DNA of 56,841 bases from Bacillaceae bacterium S4-13-56 (GCA_040191315.1 JAWJLM010000027.1:1-56841), one strand, 5' to 3'; positions 6,908-16,868 are shown, counted from the first letter of the stretch. Notes: generated by a model not told the origin, from the sequence alone. A program made the numbers and translations.

Positions 6908-9070
6908 ATGGGACTTTTATTAATAATTGCAGAAAAGCCTTCTGTTGCGAAGAATATTGCAGATGCTTTAAAAATTCAAATGCGTAAGGATGGCTATTTT
7001 GAAGGGGAAGATGCCATTATTACCTGGGCGTTTGGCCACCTCTTCCAGTTATTTGATGCTAAAGATTATGATCCTAAAATGGAACATTGGAAAATGGAAA
7101 ATTTCCCATTTATACCTAAAAGCTTTAAGTATAAAGTGAAATCCGACCCGCGTAATAGAAGCAAATTTGATGGAGGAGCAAGAAAACAGGCAAAAACGAT
7201 TTATCAATTAACGAAACGACCAGATGTCGATATGATTATTTCTGCATGTGATTACGACCGTGAAGGACAAATTATTGGGGATAGCATAATTCAACAATTA
7301 AAAACAACAAAACAAGTATATCGTCTTCTTCTAAATGAATGGACACCAGAAGAAGTCCTAGATGGGCTGGAAAAAATAAAGCCAAATACTGAAATGAAAC
7401 ATCTTCAAGATGCGGGTTTTAGTCGGCAATGGGCAGACTGGGTAATTGGAATCAATTTAACCTCTGTTGCCACCTTAAAATATCAAAAAGGAGTTGGCAA
7501 AGCCTTAAATATTGGACGTGTATTATTACCGACATTGAAAATTATCTATGACCGAGACAAAGAAATTGCTAACTTTGTTCCGAAAGATTTTTTCAAGCTT
7601 GTAGCCACATTTAAAACTCAGGACTCCCAAGAGTATGAGGGAACCTATGTAAGTGAGGATCAGGAAAAGTTTGAAAGTCGAGAGGAATTAGACCTTATAT
7701 TACAGCACTTGAAAGATAAGACTGGAGAAATCGTAGATAAACAAGTGGAAAGAAAGAAAGAGTTTCCACCGTTCTTGTTTAATCTTTCAGGTCTTCAAGG
7801 TTATGTCACAAGTAAGTTTCAAGGATGGACTTCCGATAAGGTGTTAAAGGTAGCCCAATCTCTTTATGAAAAGAAGTACATTACTTACCCAAGAACATCT
7901 AGTACGGCATTAGAAGAGAGTTTAGTTGAAAAAACAGCTAATGTCGTAAAGAAAATTTCAGAGGGACTTCCCTATAAAGAAGATATAAAATTTCAAGTAT
8001 CAAAAAGGGTGTTTAATAATGCTAAAGTAGAAAGTCACAGTGCTATTATCCCCACGTATATGGTTCCAAATCGTCTAACAAGAGATGAGGAAATTGTTTA
8101 TACAGCAATTAAGAATCGTCTGCTAATGCAGTTTATGCCAGTAGCCGAGTACGAAGAAACCAAACTAATAACCAAAATCAGTGATGATTATATTAAGGGA
8201 GTATTTCAATCTAAGGGGAAAGTTCAGCTTGTAGAAGGATGGAAAAAAGTTGAAAAGATTCAATCGAAGGATGCTCTTTTGCCGAATGTATCGTTAGGGG
8301 CAGCGGTAACCCTAGATAAAGCAGAAGTAACTTCCCATGTCACTAAACCACCGAAGCCTCATACGGAAAAAACTCTCTTGAGAGTGATGGAAACTTGCGG
8401 AAGAAATATCAAAGAGGACGGTCCTGATGAGGTTTTCGGAGAGATTTTATCGGGGTTTAGCATAGGAACAGCAGCTACACGTGCAGAGACGATTAAAAAG
8501 CTTAAAGAGATAGGTTATATTCAGCAGCAACAAAAAAACTTAACCTGTACAGAATTGGGACACAAGCTTGTGGAAAGCTTTCCAATAAAGGATTTATTCG
8601 ATTTAGAATTTACTGGACGATTAGAGAAACAGCTGGCAGATATGGAAAAAGGGAAAGTGAATCGTGAGGATTTTCTTTCACTCATTTTTTCTTTTACTAA
8701 ACAGTCAGTAGAAATAATCAAAAATGATCAAGAAACCATCATTCACCACATCCAACAAAGTACTTCAAAAACAAGAGAAGTACTTGGAAAATGTCCGGTT
8801 TGTGGTCATCCTGTGATCGAAGGGAAAAAGGGATTTGGATGTAGCAATTGGAAATCCGGATGCAAGTTTGTGATATGGAAAGAGGACAAGTTTTTAGCAA
8901 CTATGAAAAAAAGAACTTCCAAAACAATGGTTAGTTCTTTGTTAAAAGATGGAGTTGTACATGTTCAGGGATTAACCAGCAAGAAGGGCACCAAGTTTAA
9001 TGCTTATTTAAGGTATGAGAAAAATCCAGCAAATGATTACTTTAGCTGGAAAATGGAATTCAAACGATAA
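6908..9070 (+). CDS. topB: DNA topoisomerase III (type IA)
   Basis: Relaxes and decatenates single-stranded DNA regions through a 5'-phosphotyrosine intermediate. The TOPRIM domain has Glu9 (IAEKPSVA) and the acidic motif DYDREG with Asp115, Asp117 and Glu119. The catalytic tyrosine is Tyr327 in YITYPRTSS. A C-terminal zinc-ribbon-like segment (CPVCGHP...GCSNWKSGCKF) follows at about 632-660. Length 720 aa matches chromosomal Bacillus TopB. It overlaps nothing and ends in a terminator. The truncated recombinase directly upstream raises the possibility that it once travelled with a mobile element, but TopB is also a normal chromosomal gene. Confidence 0.95.
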   Translation: MGLLLIIAEKPSVAKNIADALKIQMRKDGYFEGEDAIITWAFGHLFQLFDAKDYDPKMEHWKMENFPFIPKSFKYKVKSDPRNRSKFDGGARKQAKTIYQLTKRPDVDMIISACDYDREGQIIGDSIIQQLKTTKQVYRLLLNEWTPEEVLDGLEKIKPNTEMKHLQDAGFSRQWADWVIGINLTSVATLKYQKGVGKALNIGRVLLPTLKIIYDRDKEIANFVPKDFFKLVATFKTQDSQEYEGTYVSEDQEKFESREELDLILQHLKDKTGEIVDKQVERKKEFPPFLFNLSGLQGYVTSKFQGWTSDKVLKVAQSLYEKKYITYPRTSSTALEESLVEKTANVVKKISEGLPYKEDIKFQVSKRVFNNAKVESHSAIIPTYMVPNRLTRDEEIVYTAIKNRLLMQFMPVAEYEETKLITKISDDYIKGVFQSKGKVQLVEGWKKVEKIQSKDALLPNVSLGAAVTLDKAEVTSHVTKPPKPHTEKTLLRVMETCGRNIKEDGPDEVFGEILSGFSIGTAATRAETIKKLKEIGYIQQQQKNLTCTELGHKLVESFPIKDLFDLEFTGRLEKQLADMEKGKVNREDFLSLIFSFTKQSVEIIKNDQETIIHHIQQSTSKTREVLGKCPVCGHPVIEGKKGFGCSNWKSGCKFVIWKEDKFLATMKKRTSKTMVSSLLKDGVVHVQGLTSKKGTKFNAYLRYEKNPANDYFSWKMEFKR

Positions 9071-9079
9071 ATTGTACTT

Positions 9080-9108
9080 AAAGGCTAGGAAGTTTTCCTA
9101 GCCTTTTT
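9080..9108 (+). terminator. Intrinsic terminator of topB
   Basis: Twelve-bp stem AAAGGCTAGGAA/TTCCTAGCCTTT with a 3-base loop and a T run. The downstream arm also encodes the stop codon and last codons of the converging small gene. Confidence 0.85.
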
Positions 9109-9277
9109 CATCTTCTTCCATACTTGGATCATATTCATCGTATTTAAACTGAAAAACAGTTGTACTATCTCCGTGAGCTATTTCTTCCGGAGTTGCATCT
9201 TCTCCTAAGGAATCAGCCTCATCTATACCTGGAGCAACGGTTTCCTCTTGAGAGTTCTTCTTTTCTTTTGGATCCAT
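9098..9277 (-). CDS. Small acidic protein, 59 aa, unknown
   Basis: A 60-codon frame starting MDPKEKKNSQEE, ending YDPSMEEDEKG and with a strong TAGGAGGG ribosome site six bases upstream. About one third of the residues are Asp or Glu and no membrane segment is present, so it is a soluble acidic protein. It converges on topB and its TAG stop is built into the topB terminator stem, which probably serves both genes. I do not recognise a family. The clean frame, ribosome site and terminator make it credible despite its size. Its expected position is in the cytoplasm. Confidence 0.65.
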   Translation of the reverse strand: MDPKEKKNSQEETVAPGIDEADSLGEDATPEEIAHGDSTTVFQFKYDEYDPSMEEDEKG

Positions 9278-9812
9278 TCTATCCCTCCTATAGCTTTACT
9301 ATGCCCAAAAAGACTAATAAATTATTTGAAATTTCAAGTGGTGATTATTACATATTTAATACGCTAAAGTACGATAATGGTATTTTTCTGAATAGTTTAT
9401 CTCGCATTAACGGGCAATACTTAGCTGTTTGGTGAGAAGAGGCATTGGTTTTCTCATAGGTGATTAATTGCCGAAGATCAGATTTTTTCTAACTATAATA
9501 TGATGGATATTGGCATTTTCCCTGAGTTCTTTATTATGTTTATCTTTTGAAGAGATTCTAGAGGAAAAGAAACAAAAGAGTACAGGATTTCCTACTAAGT
9601 AAAAAATTCCCTCGCGAATGATGCTTAATCATTCCCTCAATATCAGTCTCCTTTTCTCCTGATGAAGCACTTACACATGTTTACTGGAAATTTTGACATA
9701 CTAAGCTAGAGAAATTCAATCTACATAAAGTGACAGGAAGCGTAATTAATGTTTAAATACAATTAGATAATTTTTTCACATAGCCATTTCATAGCAGAAA
9801 GGACGTAATTAA
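9278..9812. other. Intergenic region upstream of gndA
   Basis: Holds the promoter region of the small acidic gene (left) and gndA (right). A 44-codon frame from 9301 (MPKKTNKLFEIS) has no ribosome site and is not called. A small hairpin GAATGAT/ATCATTC lies at about 9617-9638. No clear consensus promoter or known riboswitch was found. Confidence 0.4.
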
Positions 9813-11228
9813 ATGTCAAAACAACAATTTGGAGTAATTGGATTAGCGGTTATGGGTAAGAACCTTGCTCTTAACATTGAAAGCAGAGGATATAGCGTGG
9901 CGGTTTATAATCGTTCCCCGGAGAAAACGGATCAATTTTTAGCTAACGAAGCAAAAGGAAAAAACTTCATTGGAGCTCACTCAATAGAAGAATTTTTAAA
10001 TGCTTTAGAATCTCCACGTAAAATCATGTTAATGGTTAAAGCTGGAGGACCTACTGATGCAACCATTGATCAATTACTTCCTTACTTAGATAAAGGTGAT
10101 ATTCTTATTGATGGTGGAAATGCCTTTTTTAAAGATACAAAAAAGCGCAGTGATGAATTACAGAAAAAAGGGATCCACTTTATTGGAACCGGAGTTTCTG
10201 GTGGGGAAGAAGGAGCATTAAAAGGACCATCGATTATGCCAGGAGGACCAAAGGAAGCCCATGAGTTAGTAAAACCCATTTTTGAAGCTATTTCAGCCAA
10301 GGTTGACGGAGAGCCTTGCACAACCTATATTGGTCCTGACGGTGCTGGACATTATGTAAAAATGGTACATAATGGCATCGAATATGGGGATATGCAATTG
10401 ATCACTGAGGCCTATCATTTAATGGTAAACGCACTTGGAACAGACGTAAAAGAGCTTCATGAGATTTTTTCTGAATGGAATCAAGGTGAACTCGATAGCT
10501 ATTTGATTGAAATCACAGCTGATATTTTCACAAAATATGATCCTGAAACAGGAAAGCCAATGGTAGATGTAATCCTCGATACAGCAGGACAAAAAGGAAC
10601 AGGTAAATGGACAAGTCAGAGTGCCTTAGATCTCGGAGTGCCTCTTCCAGTTATTACAGAGTCCGTATTTGCGCGTTTTATATCTGCATTAAAAGAGGAA
10701 CGAGTAGCTGCTAGCAAAGAATTGAATGGACCTGATAAGGGACAATTCACTGGTGATCGTAAGGAGTTTATTGAAAAAGTACGCAAAGCCCTTTATATGA
10801 GTAAAATTATCTCTTATGCTCAAGGTTTTGCCCAGATGCGTGCCGCTTCTAATGAATATGATTGGAAATTAAACTATGGAGAGATTGCGATGATCTTCCG
10901 TGGAGGATGCATTATCCGTGCGGCTTTTCTTCAAAACATTAAGGATGCATATGATCGTAATCCTGAGCTTCAAAACCTGCTACTTGACCCATATTTCAAG
11001 GAAATCGTTGAGAACTATCAAACAGCTCTTCGTGACGTTGTTGTGGAAGCGGTTAAGCAGGGGATCCCTGTTCCAGGATTCGCCTCAGCCTTAGCTTATT
11101 ATGATAGCTACCGTTCTGAGAGATTGCCTGCTAATCTATTGCAAGCTCAACGTGATTATTTTGGTGCGCATACATATGAGCGCTTAGACAAAGAGGGAGT
11201 TTTCCATACGGAGTGGATGGAAGATTAA
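9813..11228 (+). CDS. gndA: 6-phosphogluconate dehydrogenase, decarboxylating
   Basis: Oxidative pentose phosphate pathway: 6-phosphogluconate + NADP+ gives ribulose-5-phosphate, CO2 and NADPH. The N-terminal Rossmann motif is [13 protein letters not shown], and NRSPEK follows beta-2. The substrate-binding region contains [11 protein letters not shown] and the catalytic [17 protein letters not shown]. The C-terminal tail HTEW is typical. At 471 aa it is the usual length. Its partner zwf lies 1.1 kb away on the other strand, with a racemase gene between. The ribosome site is GAAAGGACG. Confidence 0.95.
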   Translation: MSKQQFGVIGLAVMGKNLALNIESRGYSVAVYNRSPEKTDQFLANEAKGKNFIGAHSIEEFLNALESPRKIMLMVKAGGPTDATIDQLLPYLDKGDILIDGGNAFFKDTKKRSDELQKKGIHFIGTGVSGGEEGALKGPSIMPGGPKEAHELVKPIFEAISAKVDGEPCTTYIGPDGAGHYVKMVHNGIEYGDMQLITEAYHLMVNALGTDVKELHEIFSEWNQGELDSYLIEITADIFTKYDPETGKPMVDVILDTAGQKGTGKWTSQSALDLGVPLPVITESVFARFISALKEERVAASKELNGPDKGQFTGDRKEFIEKVRKALYMSKIISYAQGFAQMRAASNEYDWKLNYGEIAMIFRGGCIIRAAFLQNIKDAYDRNPELQNLLLDPYFKEIVENYQTALRDVVVEAVKQGIPVPGFASALAYYDSYRSERLPANLLQAQRDYFGAHTYERLDKEGVFHTEWMED

Positions 11229-11236
11229 TTGAGGTA

Positions 11237-11267
11237 AAAGCACATGCTTTTTCTTAGCGTGTGCTTT
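11237..11267 (+). terminator. Intrinsic terminator of gndA
   Basis: Stem AAAGCACA/TGTGCTTT with a 15-base loop; the T tract is short. Confidence 0.65.
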
Positions 11268-11279
11268 ATTTAACAAAAA

Positions 11280-11460
11280 TTAGCGAGAATTCTCCTTCAA
11301 AATCTTTGATTTAGTGGGAGATGAATCGCTTTTTCTTTTGCGCTTATTCCTATGTTGAAAGAAGTACCTTCTCAAGGGAGGCAATAGTCTAAGAAGCAGG
11401 AAATGTCTCTTTTAAGGGATGCTCCATCAAAATCTATTGATTTAGTTGGAGAGGTTCACA
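11280..11460 (+). repeat. Repeat family E, copy 1 (IS200/IS605-like ends without a transposase)
   Basis: The left part contains CAAAATCTTTGATTTAG followed by GGGAGATGAATCGC. The right part contains CAAAATCTATTGATTTAG followed by TTGGAGAGGTTCAC. Both are imperfect subterminal hairpins with similar flanks. From memory of the family these resemble the ends of IS200/IS605-type elements and the 3' TnpB guide-RNA region. No ORF lies between them. A related, longer arrangement lies at 44746-45023. Confidence 0.5.
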
Positions 11461-11556
11461 AATAAGGACAGGAATCTTGTGTATAATAGAAACGAGAGCT
11501 TGTCCTTATTATAAAATGGATGAAATGGACAAGTCTAGCCTGAGGGGGGGAAGAGG

Positions 11557-12252
11557 ATGAAAACGATTGGCTTAATTGGTGGTATGAGTTGGGAATCCAC
11601 GGCTGAGTATTATCGAGTTATAAATGAAAGGGTGAAGGAAGAATTAGGCGGTCTGCATTCAGCAAAGTGTATTTTGTATAGTGTGAATTTTGAAGAAATT
11701 GAGCGGTATCAACATCAAGGGGATTGGGTGAAAGCTGGTGAGGTATTAGGGGATGTGGCTCTTTCTCTTGAAAAAGCCGGAGCTGATTTTATCGCTCTTT
11801 GCACCAATACAATGCATAAGGTCATTGGGGAGATAGAATCTAGAGTTTCTATTCCTATCCTACATATAGCGGATACCACAGCCAAACAAATTCAAAGGTC
11901 TAATTTAAAGACAGTAGGGTTATTGGGGACGAAATACACGATGGAACAGGACTTCCTAAAATCTCGAATTCAAAAGCAAGGAATCGATGTAATTATTCCA
12001 AATCAGGTAGATATGGAAAGGATCAATCAAGTGATTTTTTCTGAGCTTTGCCTAGGGAAGATAGAATCATCTTCAAAGGATTATTATTTAGAAGTAGTTG
12101 AGGAATTAGCAAGTAGAGGTGCTCAAGGGATCATCTTGGGCTGTACAGAAATAGGTCTATTAATTAAACCTCAGGACACAGAGGTCCCTTTATTTGACAC
12201 TGCTATGATTCATGCAATAGAGATCGTGGAAAAGGCATTAGTAAAAGAGTAG
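11557..12252 (+). CDS. Aspartate/glutamate racemase family protein
   Basis: Cofactor-independent racemase of the Asp/Glu/hydantoin racemase superfamily (YgeA/RacD type), probably making D-aspartate or D-glutamate. Two catalytic cysteines face each other in the fold: Cys82 in LCTNTMH and Cys196 in LGCTEIG. The N-terminal GLIGGMSWEST is characteristic. At 231 aa it has the expected length. The start ATG follows a long G-rich ribosome site. It lies alone between gndA and the converging zwf. Substrate preference cannot be read from sequence with confidence. Confidence 0.85.
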   Translation: MKTIGLIGGMSWESTAEYYRVINERVKEELGGLHSAKCILYSVNFEEIERYQHQGDWVKAGEVLGDVALSLEKAGADFIALCTNTMHKVIGEIESRVSIPILHIADTTAKQIQRSNLKTVGLLGTKYTMEQDFLKSRIQKQGIDVIIPNQVDMERINQVIFSELCLGKIESSSKDYYLEVVEELASRGAQGIILGCTEIGLLIKPQDTEVPLFDTAMIHAIEIVEKALVKE

Positions 12253-12315
12253 TAGAATACTGAGAATTGCCAGGGAAATATCAACCGACTAAAGTTATAA
12301 ATTCTAATAGCATAT

Positions 12316-12355
12316 AAAAGATGATTCCTCCAAATAAAGAAGGAATCATCTTTTT
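12316..12355. terminator. Bidirectional terminator between racemase and zwf (recurrent hairpin, copy 1)
   Basis: Stem AAAAGATGATTCCT/AGGAATCATCTTTT. The same stem with a different loop recurs at 17426, 38593 and 47313. Confidence 0.85.
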
Positions 12356-12370
12356 GAATTTTAGTCCCGC

Positions 12371-13879
12371 TTATTCGTAAACTTTTTCTCCGCTACGGAT
12401 AGGCCACCATGTATATCCATCCTTCTCAATTAGCTCATAAGCTTCTTTTGGCCCCATTGTGCCAGAGGTATAATTAGGAAACTCAGCCTTGCTCTTATCC
12501 CAATAGGTTCTTACTGGATCGACAAGTTGCCATGTTAGGGATACTTCATCCCAGTGAGTGAAATAAGTGGTATCACCCTGCATGCAATCATACAAAAGCC
12601 TCTCATAGGCCTCAGGTGTATTAATACCATCATGACAGTTTACACAATAATCTAGTTTAATTGGTGTAGTTTGTACCCTCTGTGAATTTGTGGACTCTTT
12701 GGCATTCAAATGAAGAGTGATCCCTTCATCTGGATGGATAGTTATAACAAGAAGGTTAGGTCTCTTAATTTCTGTCTGATAATATAAATCCATGGGAAGA
12801 TCCTTAAACTCTACAATAATTTTAGTCGCCTTAGCTGCCATTCTCTTTCCAGTACGAATATAAAAGGGAACCCCAGCCCATCGGAAGTTATCAATTAACA
12901 ATTTACCAGCGACAAAGGTTTCGGTAATCGAATCGGTTGGAACATTTGGTTCCTGGCGATAACCAGACACTCTATTACCACTGTTTTCTCCTTCTCCATA
13001 CTGGCCCCTAACAAAATATTCTGGAACTTCTTCTTCCTTAACTTGACGCATTGCTCGAAATACTTTAATTTTTTCGCTTCGAATATCATCGGGAGTTAAT
13101 CGGCTAGGTGGTTCCATAGCCAATAAAGCCACCATTTGTAGCATATGGTTTTGCACCATATCACGAAGTGCTCCTGATTTGTCGTAGTAATTCCCTCGTT
13201 CTTCTACTCCCAGAGATTCACTAGAGGTTATTTGAATATTTGAAATGTAGCGGTTGTTCCATAAAGGTTCAAAGATGGCATTTGCAAATCGGATAACTTC
13301 AATGTTTTGCACCATTTCTTTACCAAGATAATGGTCGATTCGATAAATTTCATCCTCACGGAAGGTTTGTCTGAGTTGCTCGTTTAATTCCTTCGCGGAT
13401 TCAAAATTGTGACCAAATGGTTTTTCTATAACTAGCCTTTTCCAGCCAACAGTATTAGTCAATCCTTCATTACGAAGGTGGTTTGCAATAACACCAAAGA
13501 AGTTTGGCGCCATAGCTAAGTAAAACAAGCGATTACCGTTTGTTTGGTAATGATCATCTAATTGATTACATAAACTATATAATTCTTGATAAGATTCTAC
13601 ATTTTCTACATCAAGAGATTGATAATAAAAATGTTCGCTAAATTCATTCATATCTATGGAAGGACTTTGATCTGCATGTTCGTTAATCGAAGTAATCACA
13701 TGGTCTCTTAGTTTTTCGTTTGACCACGGACGACGACCGACTCCAATTACGGCAAAATCCTTAGATATTTTTTGAGCTGCAGCAAGCCGGTAAATGGATG
13801 GGAAAAGTTTGCGTTTGGCCAGATCTCCGGTGGCTCCAAAAATTACGATGATCGCTTTTGAATTGTTTTCCTTGTTCAC
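12371..13879 (-). CDS. zwf: Glucose-6-phosphate 1-dehydrogenase
   Basis: First step of the oxidative pentose phosphate pathway: glucose-6-phosphate + NADP+ gives 6-phosphogluconolactone + NADPH. The nucleotide-binding motif GATGDLAKRK is at about 15-24 and the active-site signature RIDHYLGKE at about 180-188. EKPFGH is the other conserved motif. I chose the GTG at 13879 because it follows AGGGAC at proper spacing and gives an N-terminus aligned with Bacillus Zwf; the GTG at 13894 would put that ribosome site inside the gene. The length is 502 aa. It is divergent from the oxidoreductase operon and converges on the racemase. Confidence 0.93.
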   Translation of the reverse strand: MNKENNSKAIIVIFGATGDLAKRKLFPSIYRLAAAQKISKDFAVIGVGRRPWSNEKLRDHVITSINEHADQSPSIDMNEFSEHFYYQSLDVENVESYQELYSLCNQLDDHYQTNGNRLFYLAMAPNFFGVIANHLRNEGLTNTVGWKRLVIEKPFGHNFESAKELNEQLRQTFREDEIYRIDHYLGKEMVQNIEVIRFANAIFEPLWNNRYISNIQITSSESLGVEERGNYYDKSGALRDMVQNHMLQMVALLAMEPPSRLTPDDIRSEKIKVFRAMRQVKEEEVPEYFVRGQYGEGENSGNRVSGYRQEPNVPTDSITETFVAGKLLIDNFRWAGVPFYIRTGKRMAAKATKIIVEFKDLPMDLYYQTEIKRPNLLVITIHPDEGITLHLNAKESTNSQRVQTTPIKLDYCVNCHDGINTPEAYERLLYDCMQGDTTYFTHWDEVSLTWQLVDPVRTYWDKSKAEFPNYTSGTMGPKEAYELIEKDGYTWWPIRSGEKVYE

Positions 13880-14097
13880 GTCATTGTCCCTCACTTTTTA
13901 TCTGTTATCCACCTTATGTATGTGTTTCTTAGTTGCTCAAACCTTATCATAACATAAGCATAGTATTTTCCCTGAGTTAAGAACTTATCCATTTGATGAG
14001 ATAACATATCAATTTGCAAAACTGTGACATTTATCAACGTTTTTTTTTATTTTCATGTTTATAATTAAAGAATAGTAAAATTTATGTTCCAAAGTAA

Positions 14098-14111
14098 TGT
14101 AAGCGTTTTCT
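14098..14111 (+). promoter_or_regulatory. Consensus cre (CcpA) site before the 2-oxoacid oxidoreductase operon
   Basis: TGTAAGCGTTTTCT matches every fixed position of the cre consensus TGWAARCGYTWNCW. It ends 17 bp before the ATG at 14129, downstream of a TATAAT (14060-14065) that could be the -10. A site there would act as a transcriptional roadblock, so the operon is probably shut off on preferred carbon sources. Confidence 0.7.
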
Positions 14112-14128
14112 TAGAAAGGGGTGTTACC

Positions 14129-14803
14129 ATGTTGAATCGCCGAATTACAATTTTTACGGGACACTTCGGTAGCGGGAAAACAGAGTTAGCTATCCATTTT
14201 GCGTTAGAAGCATTAAAAAGCAATCCAAAAGTGGCTATTGCTGACTTGGATGTAATCAATCCTTATTTTAGAACGAGGGATGTAGCTGATTTCCTATCTA
14301 AGAATGGAATTGATCTTATTGCTCCACCAAAGAAATGGGCTTCCTCTGATTTACCTATCGTTTCTGGGGACATATATCGTTATATTCATGATGAAGAGTA
14401 TGTTCTTATTGTTGACTCTGGTGGTGATAAGGATGGTGCAACGGCACTGAGCCAGTATTACCATGAATGGAAAGCTCTTGGTGTTGACATGTTATTTGTC
14501 CTCAATGCGAATCGTCCTAATGTAAGTACTACTGAAGGAGTAGTAAACGCAATGAAAAGAATTGAAGAGGCGGTTCGTATGAAGGTAACGGGGATGATTA
14601 ATAACACAAATGTTTCATCAGAATCTACTGTAGAGGATTTCAAAAGAGGAATTGATCTTTGTCATGAAGTTACAGGGATAACGGGTATTCCTTTAGTAGC
14701 ATCCACTGTTATGGAAGATTTATATTCTGAGGTCAAAGAACTAGATGTTGATCACCCTGTTTTTGGAATACAGCGCTTTATGAGAACACCTTGGGATTAT
14801 TAG
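14129..14803 (+). CDS. P-loop ATPase (CobQ/MinD-like) leading the 2-oxoacid oxidoreductase operon
   Basis: 224-aa nucleotide-binding protein. Walker A is GHFGSGKT at 11-18, DLDVINPYFRTRD is a switch-like motif, and VLIVDSGGD at about 90 is Walker B. It belongs to the SIMIBI class near CobQ/MinD ATPases but lacks their deviant KGGxGK loop. The ATG at 14129 has GAAAGGGGTG upstream. It is the first gene of an operon with a ferredoxin and three oxidoreductase subunits, 13 bp before the ferredoxin. A role in metallocluster insertion or in assembling the enzyme is inferred from linkage only; direct function is unknown. Confidence 0.7.
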   Translation: MLNRRITIFTGHFGSGKTELAIHFALEALKSNPKVAIADLDVINPYFRTRDVADFLSKNGIDLIAPPKKWASSDLPIVSGDIYRYIHDEEYVLIVDSGGDKDGATALSQYYHEWKALGVDMLFVLNANRPNVSTTEGVVNAMKRIEEAVRMKVTGMINNTNVSSESTVEDFKRGIDLCHEVTGITGIPLVASTVMEDLYSEVKELDVDHPVFGIQRFMRTPWDY

Positions 14804-14816
14804 GGAGGGGATTGGT

Positions 14817-15044
14817 TTGGAAAAGAGAGTTGTTTTTCAAGAGGATTTGTGCAAATCATGTAGTCTCTGTGTTCAAGTATGCCCGAAAGATATTATTTTT
14901 TTATCCAATCGTTTAAATGCAAAGGGATATAGACCAGCAACTGTGGAGGACCAAGAATCTTGTATTAGTTGCATGAAATGTGCTCAAATTTGTCCGGATA
15001 CTGTGATTACAGTTTATCGTCCAGCTAGAAACAAAGTTTCTTAG
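14817..15044 (+). CDS. 2x[4Fe-4S] ferredoxin subunit (delta) of the 2-oxoacid oxidoreductase
   Basis: 75 aa with two complete cluster motifs, CKSCSLCVQVCP at about 12-23 and CISCMKCAQICP at about 47-58, typical of the delta subunit that carries electrons from the TPP centre to external ferredoxin. The TTG start follows AGGGAGGGG. Its stop overlaps the ribosome site of the alpha subunit, so translation is tightly coupled. Such iron-sulfur 2-oxoacid oxidoreductases are oxygen-sensitive in many organisms, yet they occur in aerobic Bacillaceae. Confidence 0.85.
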   Translation: MEKRVVFQEDLCKSCSLCVQVCPKDIIFLSNRLNAKGYRPATVEDQESCISCMKCAQICPDTVITVYRPARNKVS

Positions 15045-15057
15045 GGAGGTTTTGGTT

Positions 15058-16134
15058 ATGGGGAAAGTATTAATGAAAGGAAATGAAGTTATTGCAGAGG
15101 CGGCAGTTACGGCAGATTGCAAATACTTCTTTGGATATCCAATTACACCTCAAAGTGAGTTAGTTGCCTATATGGCTCAACGACTTCCTGAGGTGGGGGG
15201 GCTGTTTTTACAAGCTGAAAGTGAAGTAGCTGCCATTAATATGGTGTATGGGGCAAGTAGTGCTGGCGTTAGGGTTATGACTTCTTCTTCTAGTCCTGGT
15301 TTTAGTTTAAAGCAGGAAGGAATCTCTTTTCTGGTTGGCTCTCAGCTTCCAGCGGTTGTTGTAAACATTATGCGTGGGGGTCCTGGATTAGGAAATATTC
15401 AGCCTGCACAATCCGATTATTTTCAAGTGACCAAAGGGGGTGGGCATGGAGATTATCATGTTCCGGTTCTTGCACCTTCAACCTTACAGGAAATAGTAGA
15501 CTTAATCCAAGATGCATTTTATATAGCAGATTCTTATCGTACTCCTGTCATTATCTTGGGAGACGGAATGCTTGGACAAATGATGGAACCAGTAGAATTT
15601 AGAAAGAAAGAATATCCTCCTTTACCGAAAAAAGATTGGGCTACAACTGGAACTGTAGGAGATGGAGCACCGAAGACCATAACTTCTTTAGATCTTAATG
15701 CTGAAACACTAGAGAAAAGAAATATAGAGTTGCAGAAAAAAACGGATTCCATGGCTATTCATGAAGTGCGATATGAAGAACAAATGATGGAAGATGCGGA
15801 AACAGTTATTGTTGCTTATGGGACAGTAGCTAGAATAGCAATGAATGCCATTAAAAAGGCACGGGAGGATGGGATAAAGGTTGGGCTCATCCGACCAATC
15901 AGTCTGTGGCCATTTCCAGAAAAACCTTTTCTAGAATCACGTGAAAAAGTGAAACGATATCTATGTGTGGAAATGAGTGCTGGCCAAATGATTGAAGATG
16001 TGCGATTAGCTGTTAATGGTCATACTCCTGTCGATTTCTTTGGAAGAAATGGCGGCATTGTACCAACACAAGAAGAGATATATGAACAGATTGTACGGAA
16101 ACATGGGGGTGTTCAGCATGCAAACAGTCTTTGA
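15058..16134 (+). CDS. vorB: 2-oxoacid:ferredoxin oxidoreductase subunit alpha (VorB-like)
   Basis: Pyrimidine-binding and transketolase-C part of a CoA-acylating 2-oxoacid:ferredoxin oxidoreductase. Conserved features are [10 protein letters not shown] at the start, [11 protein letters not shown] at about 24-34, [16 protein letters not shown], and [14 protein letters not shown]. The ATG at 15058 follows AGGGAGG; the upstream TTG is inside that ribosome site. The length of 358 aa fits the VorB/KorA type. The beta subunit start overlaps its last 17 bp. Whether the substrate is a branched-chain 2-oxoacid (VOR) or 2-oxoglutarate (KOR) is not settled by motifs. Confidence 0.85.
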   Translation: MGKVLMKGNEVIAEAAVTADCKYFFGYPITPQSELVAYMAQRLPEVGGLFLQAESEVAAINMVYGASSAGVRVMTSSSSPGFSLKQEGISFLVGSQLPAVVVNIMRGGPGLGNIQPAQSDYFQVTKGGGHGDYHVPVLAPSTLQEIVDLIQDAFYIADSYRTPVIILGDGMLGQMMEPVEFRKKEYPPLPKKDWATTGTVGDGAPKTITSLDLNAETLEKRNIELQKKTDSMAIHEVRYEEQMMEDAETVIVAYGTVARIAMNAIKKAREDGIKVGLIRPISLWPFPEKPFLESREKVKRYLCVEMSAGQMIEDVRLAVNGHTPVDFFGRNGGIVPTQEEIYEQIVRKHGGVQHANSL

Positions 16135-16864
16135 GAAAACGAAAGGATTAACTGACCAACCAACCCATTATTGTCCTGGATGTACTCATGGGGTAATCCA
16201 CCGGCTTGTTGCAGAGGTTTTAGAAGAGTTAGATGTATTAGAAAAAACGGTTGGCGTTGCCTCGGTTGGATGTTCTGTACTTGCGTATGATTATTTCAAT
16301 TGTGATATGACACAAGCAGCCCATGGAAGAGCACCTGCAGTAGCTACCGGGGTGAAAAGGGTATTGCCAGAAGATCGAATTGTTTTTACGTATCAAGGGG
16401 ATGGAGATTTGGCGTCTATTGGTATGAGTGAGATTATCCATGCTGCTGCAAGAGGGGAGCAAATTACTGTTATTTTCGTTAATAATGCAATCTATGGAAT
16501 GACTGGTGGGCAGATGGCACCAACTTCCCTTGTAGGACAAAAAACAGCTACATCACCTAAAGGAAGAGATATAAGTATCCAGGGCTCTCCGATTAAAGTA
16601 AGTGAGATGTTAGCCACTTTAGATGGGCCCGCTTATATTGAACGTGTCTCCACTCATGACGTTCCAAATATAATAAAAGCAAAAAAGGCGATTAAACGAG
16701 CTTTTGAAGCACAAAAGGAGCGAAAGGGATTTACATTCATCGAGGTTTTATCCACCTGTCCTACTAATTGGGGGTTAGACCCCTTTGAATCTTTAGATTG
16801 GATTAAAGATCATATGATTCCGGTCTATCCACTAGGTGTTTACAAAGATAAGAGAGGAGAGTAA
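16118..16864 (+). CDS. 2-oxoacid:ferredoxin oxidoreductase subunit beta, TPP-binding
   Basis: Thiamine-pyrophosphate-binding subunit. The TPP motif begins GDGDLASIG and ends [12 protein letters not shown], about 27 residues later. HYCPGCTHG near the N-terminus is the cysteine pair seen in this family, and GVASVGCSV follows. The ATG at 16118 has GGGGGTG upstream and overlaps the alpha gene by 17 bp, implying coupled translation. The longer frame from 16016 would duplicate alpha coding sequence. The product has 248 aa. The gamma gene follows after 4 bp. Confidence 0.87.
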   Translation: MQTVFEKTKGLTDQPTHYCPGCTHGVIHRLVAEVLEELDVLEKTVGVASVGCSVLAYDYFNCDMTQAAHGRAPAVATGVKRVLPEDRIVFTYQGDGDLASIGMSEIIHAAARGEQITVIFVNNAIYGMTGGQMAPTSLVGQKTATSPKGRDISIQGSPIKVSEMLATLDGPAYIERVSTHDVPNIIKAKKAIKRAFEAQKERKGFTFIEVLSTCPTNWGLDPFESLDWIKDHMIPVYPLGVYKDKRGE

Positions 16865-16868
16865 ACCC

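Noticed and set aside
9160-9435. 91-codon frame on the plus strand
   Set aside because: Runs antisense through the small acidic gene, which has the strong ribosome site, and has none itself.
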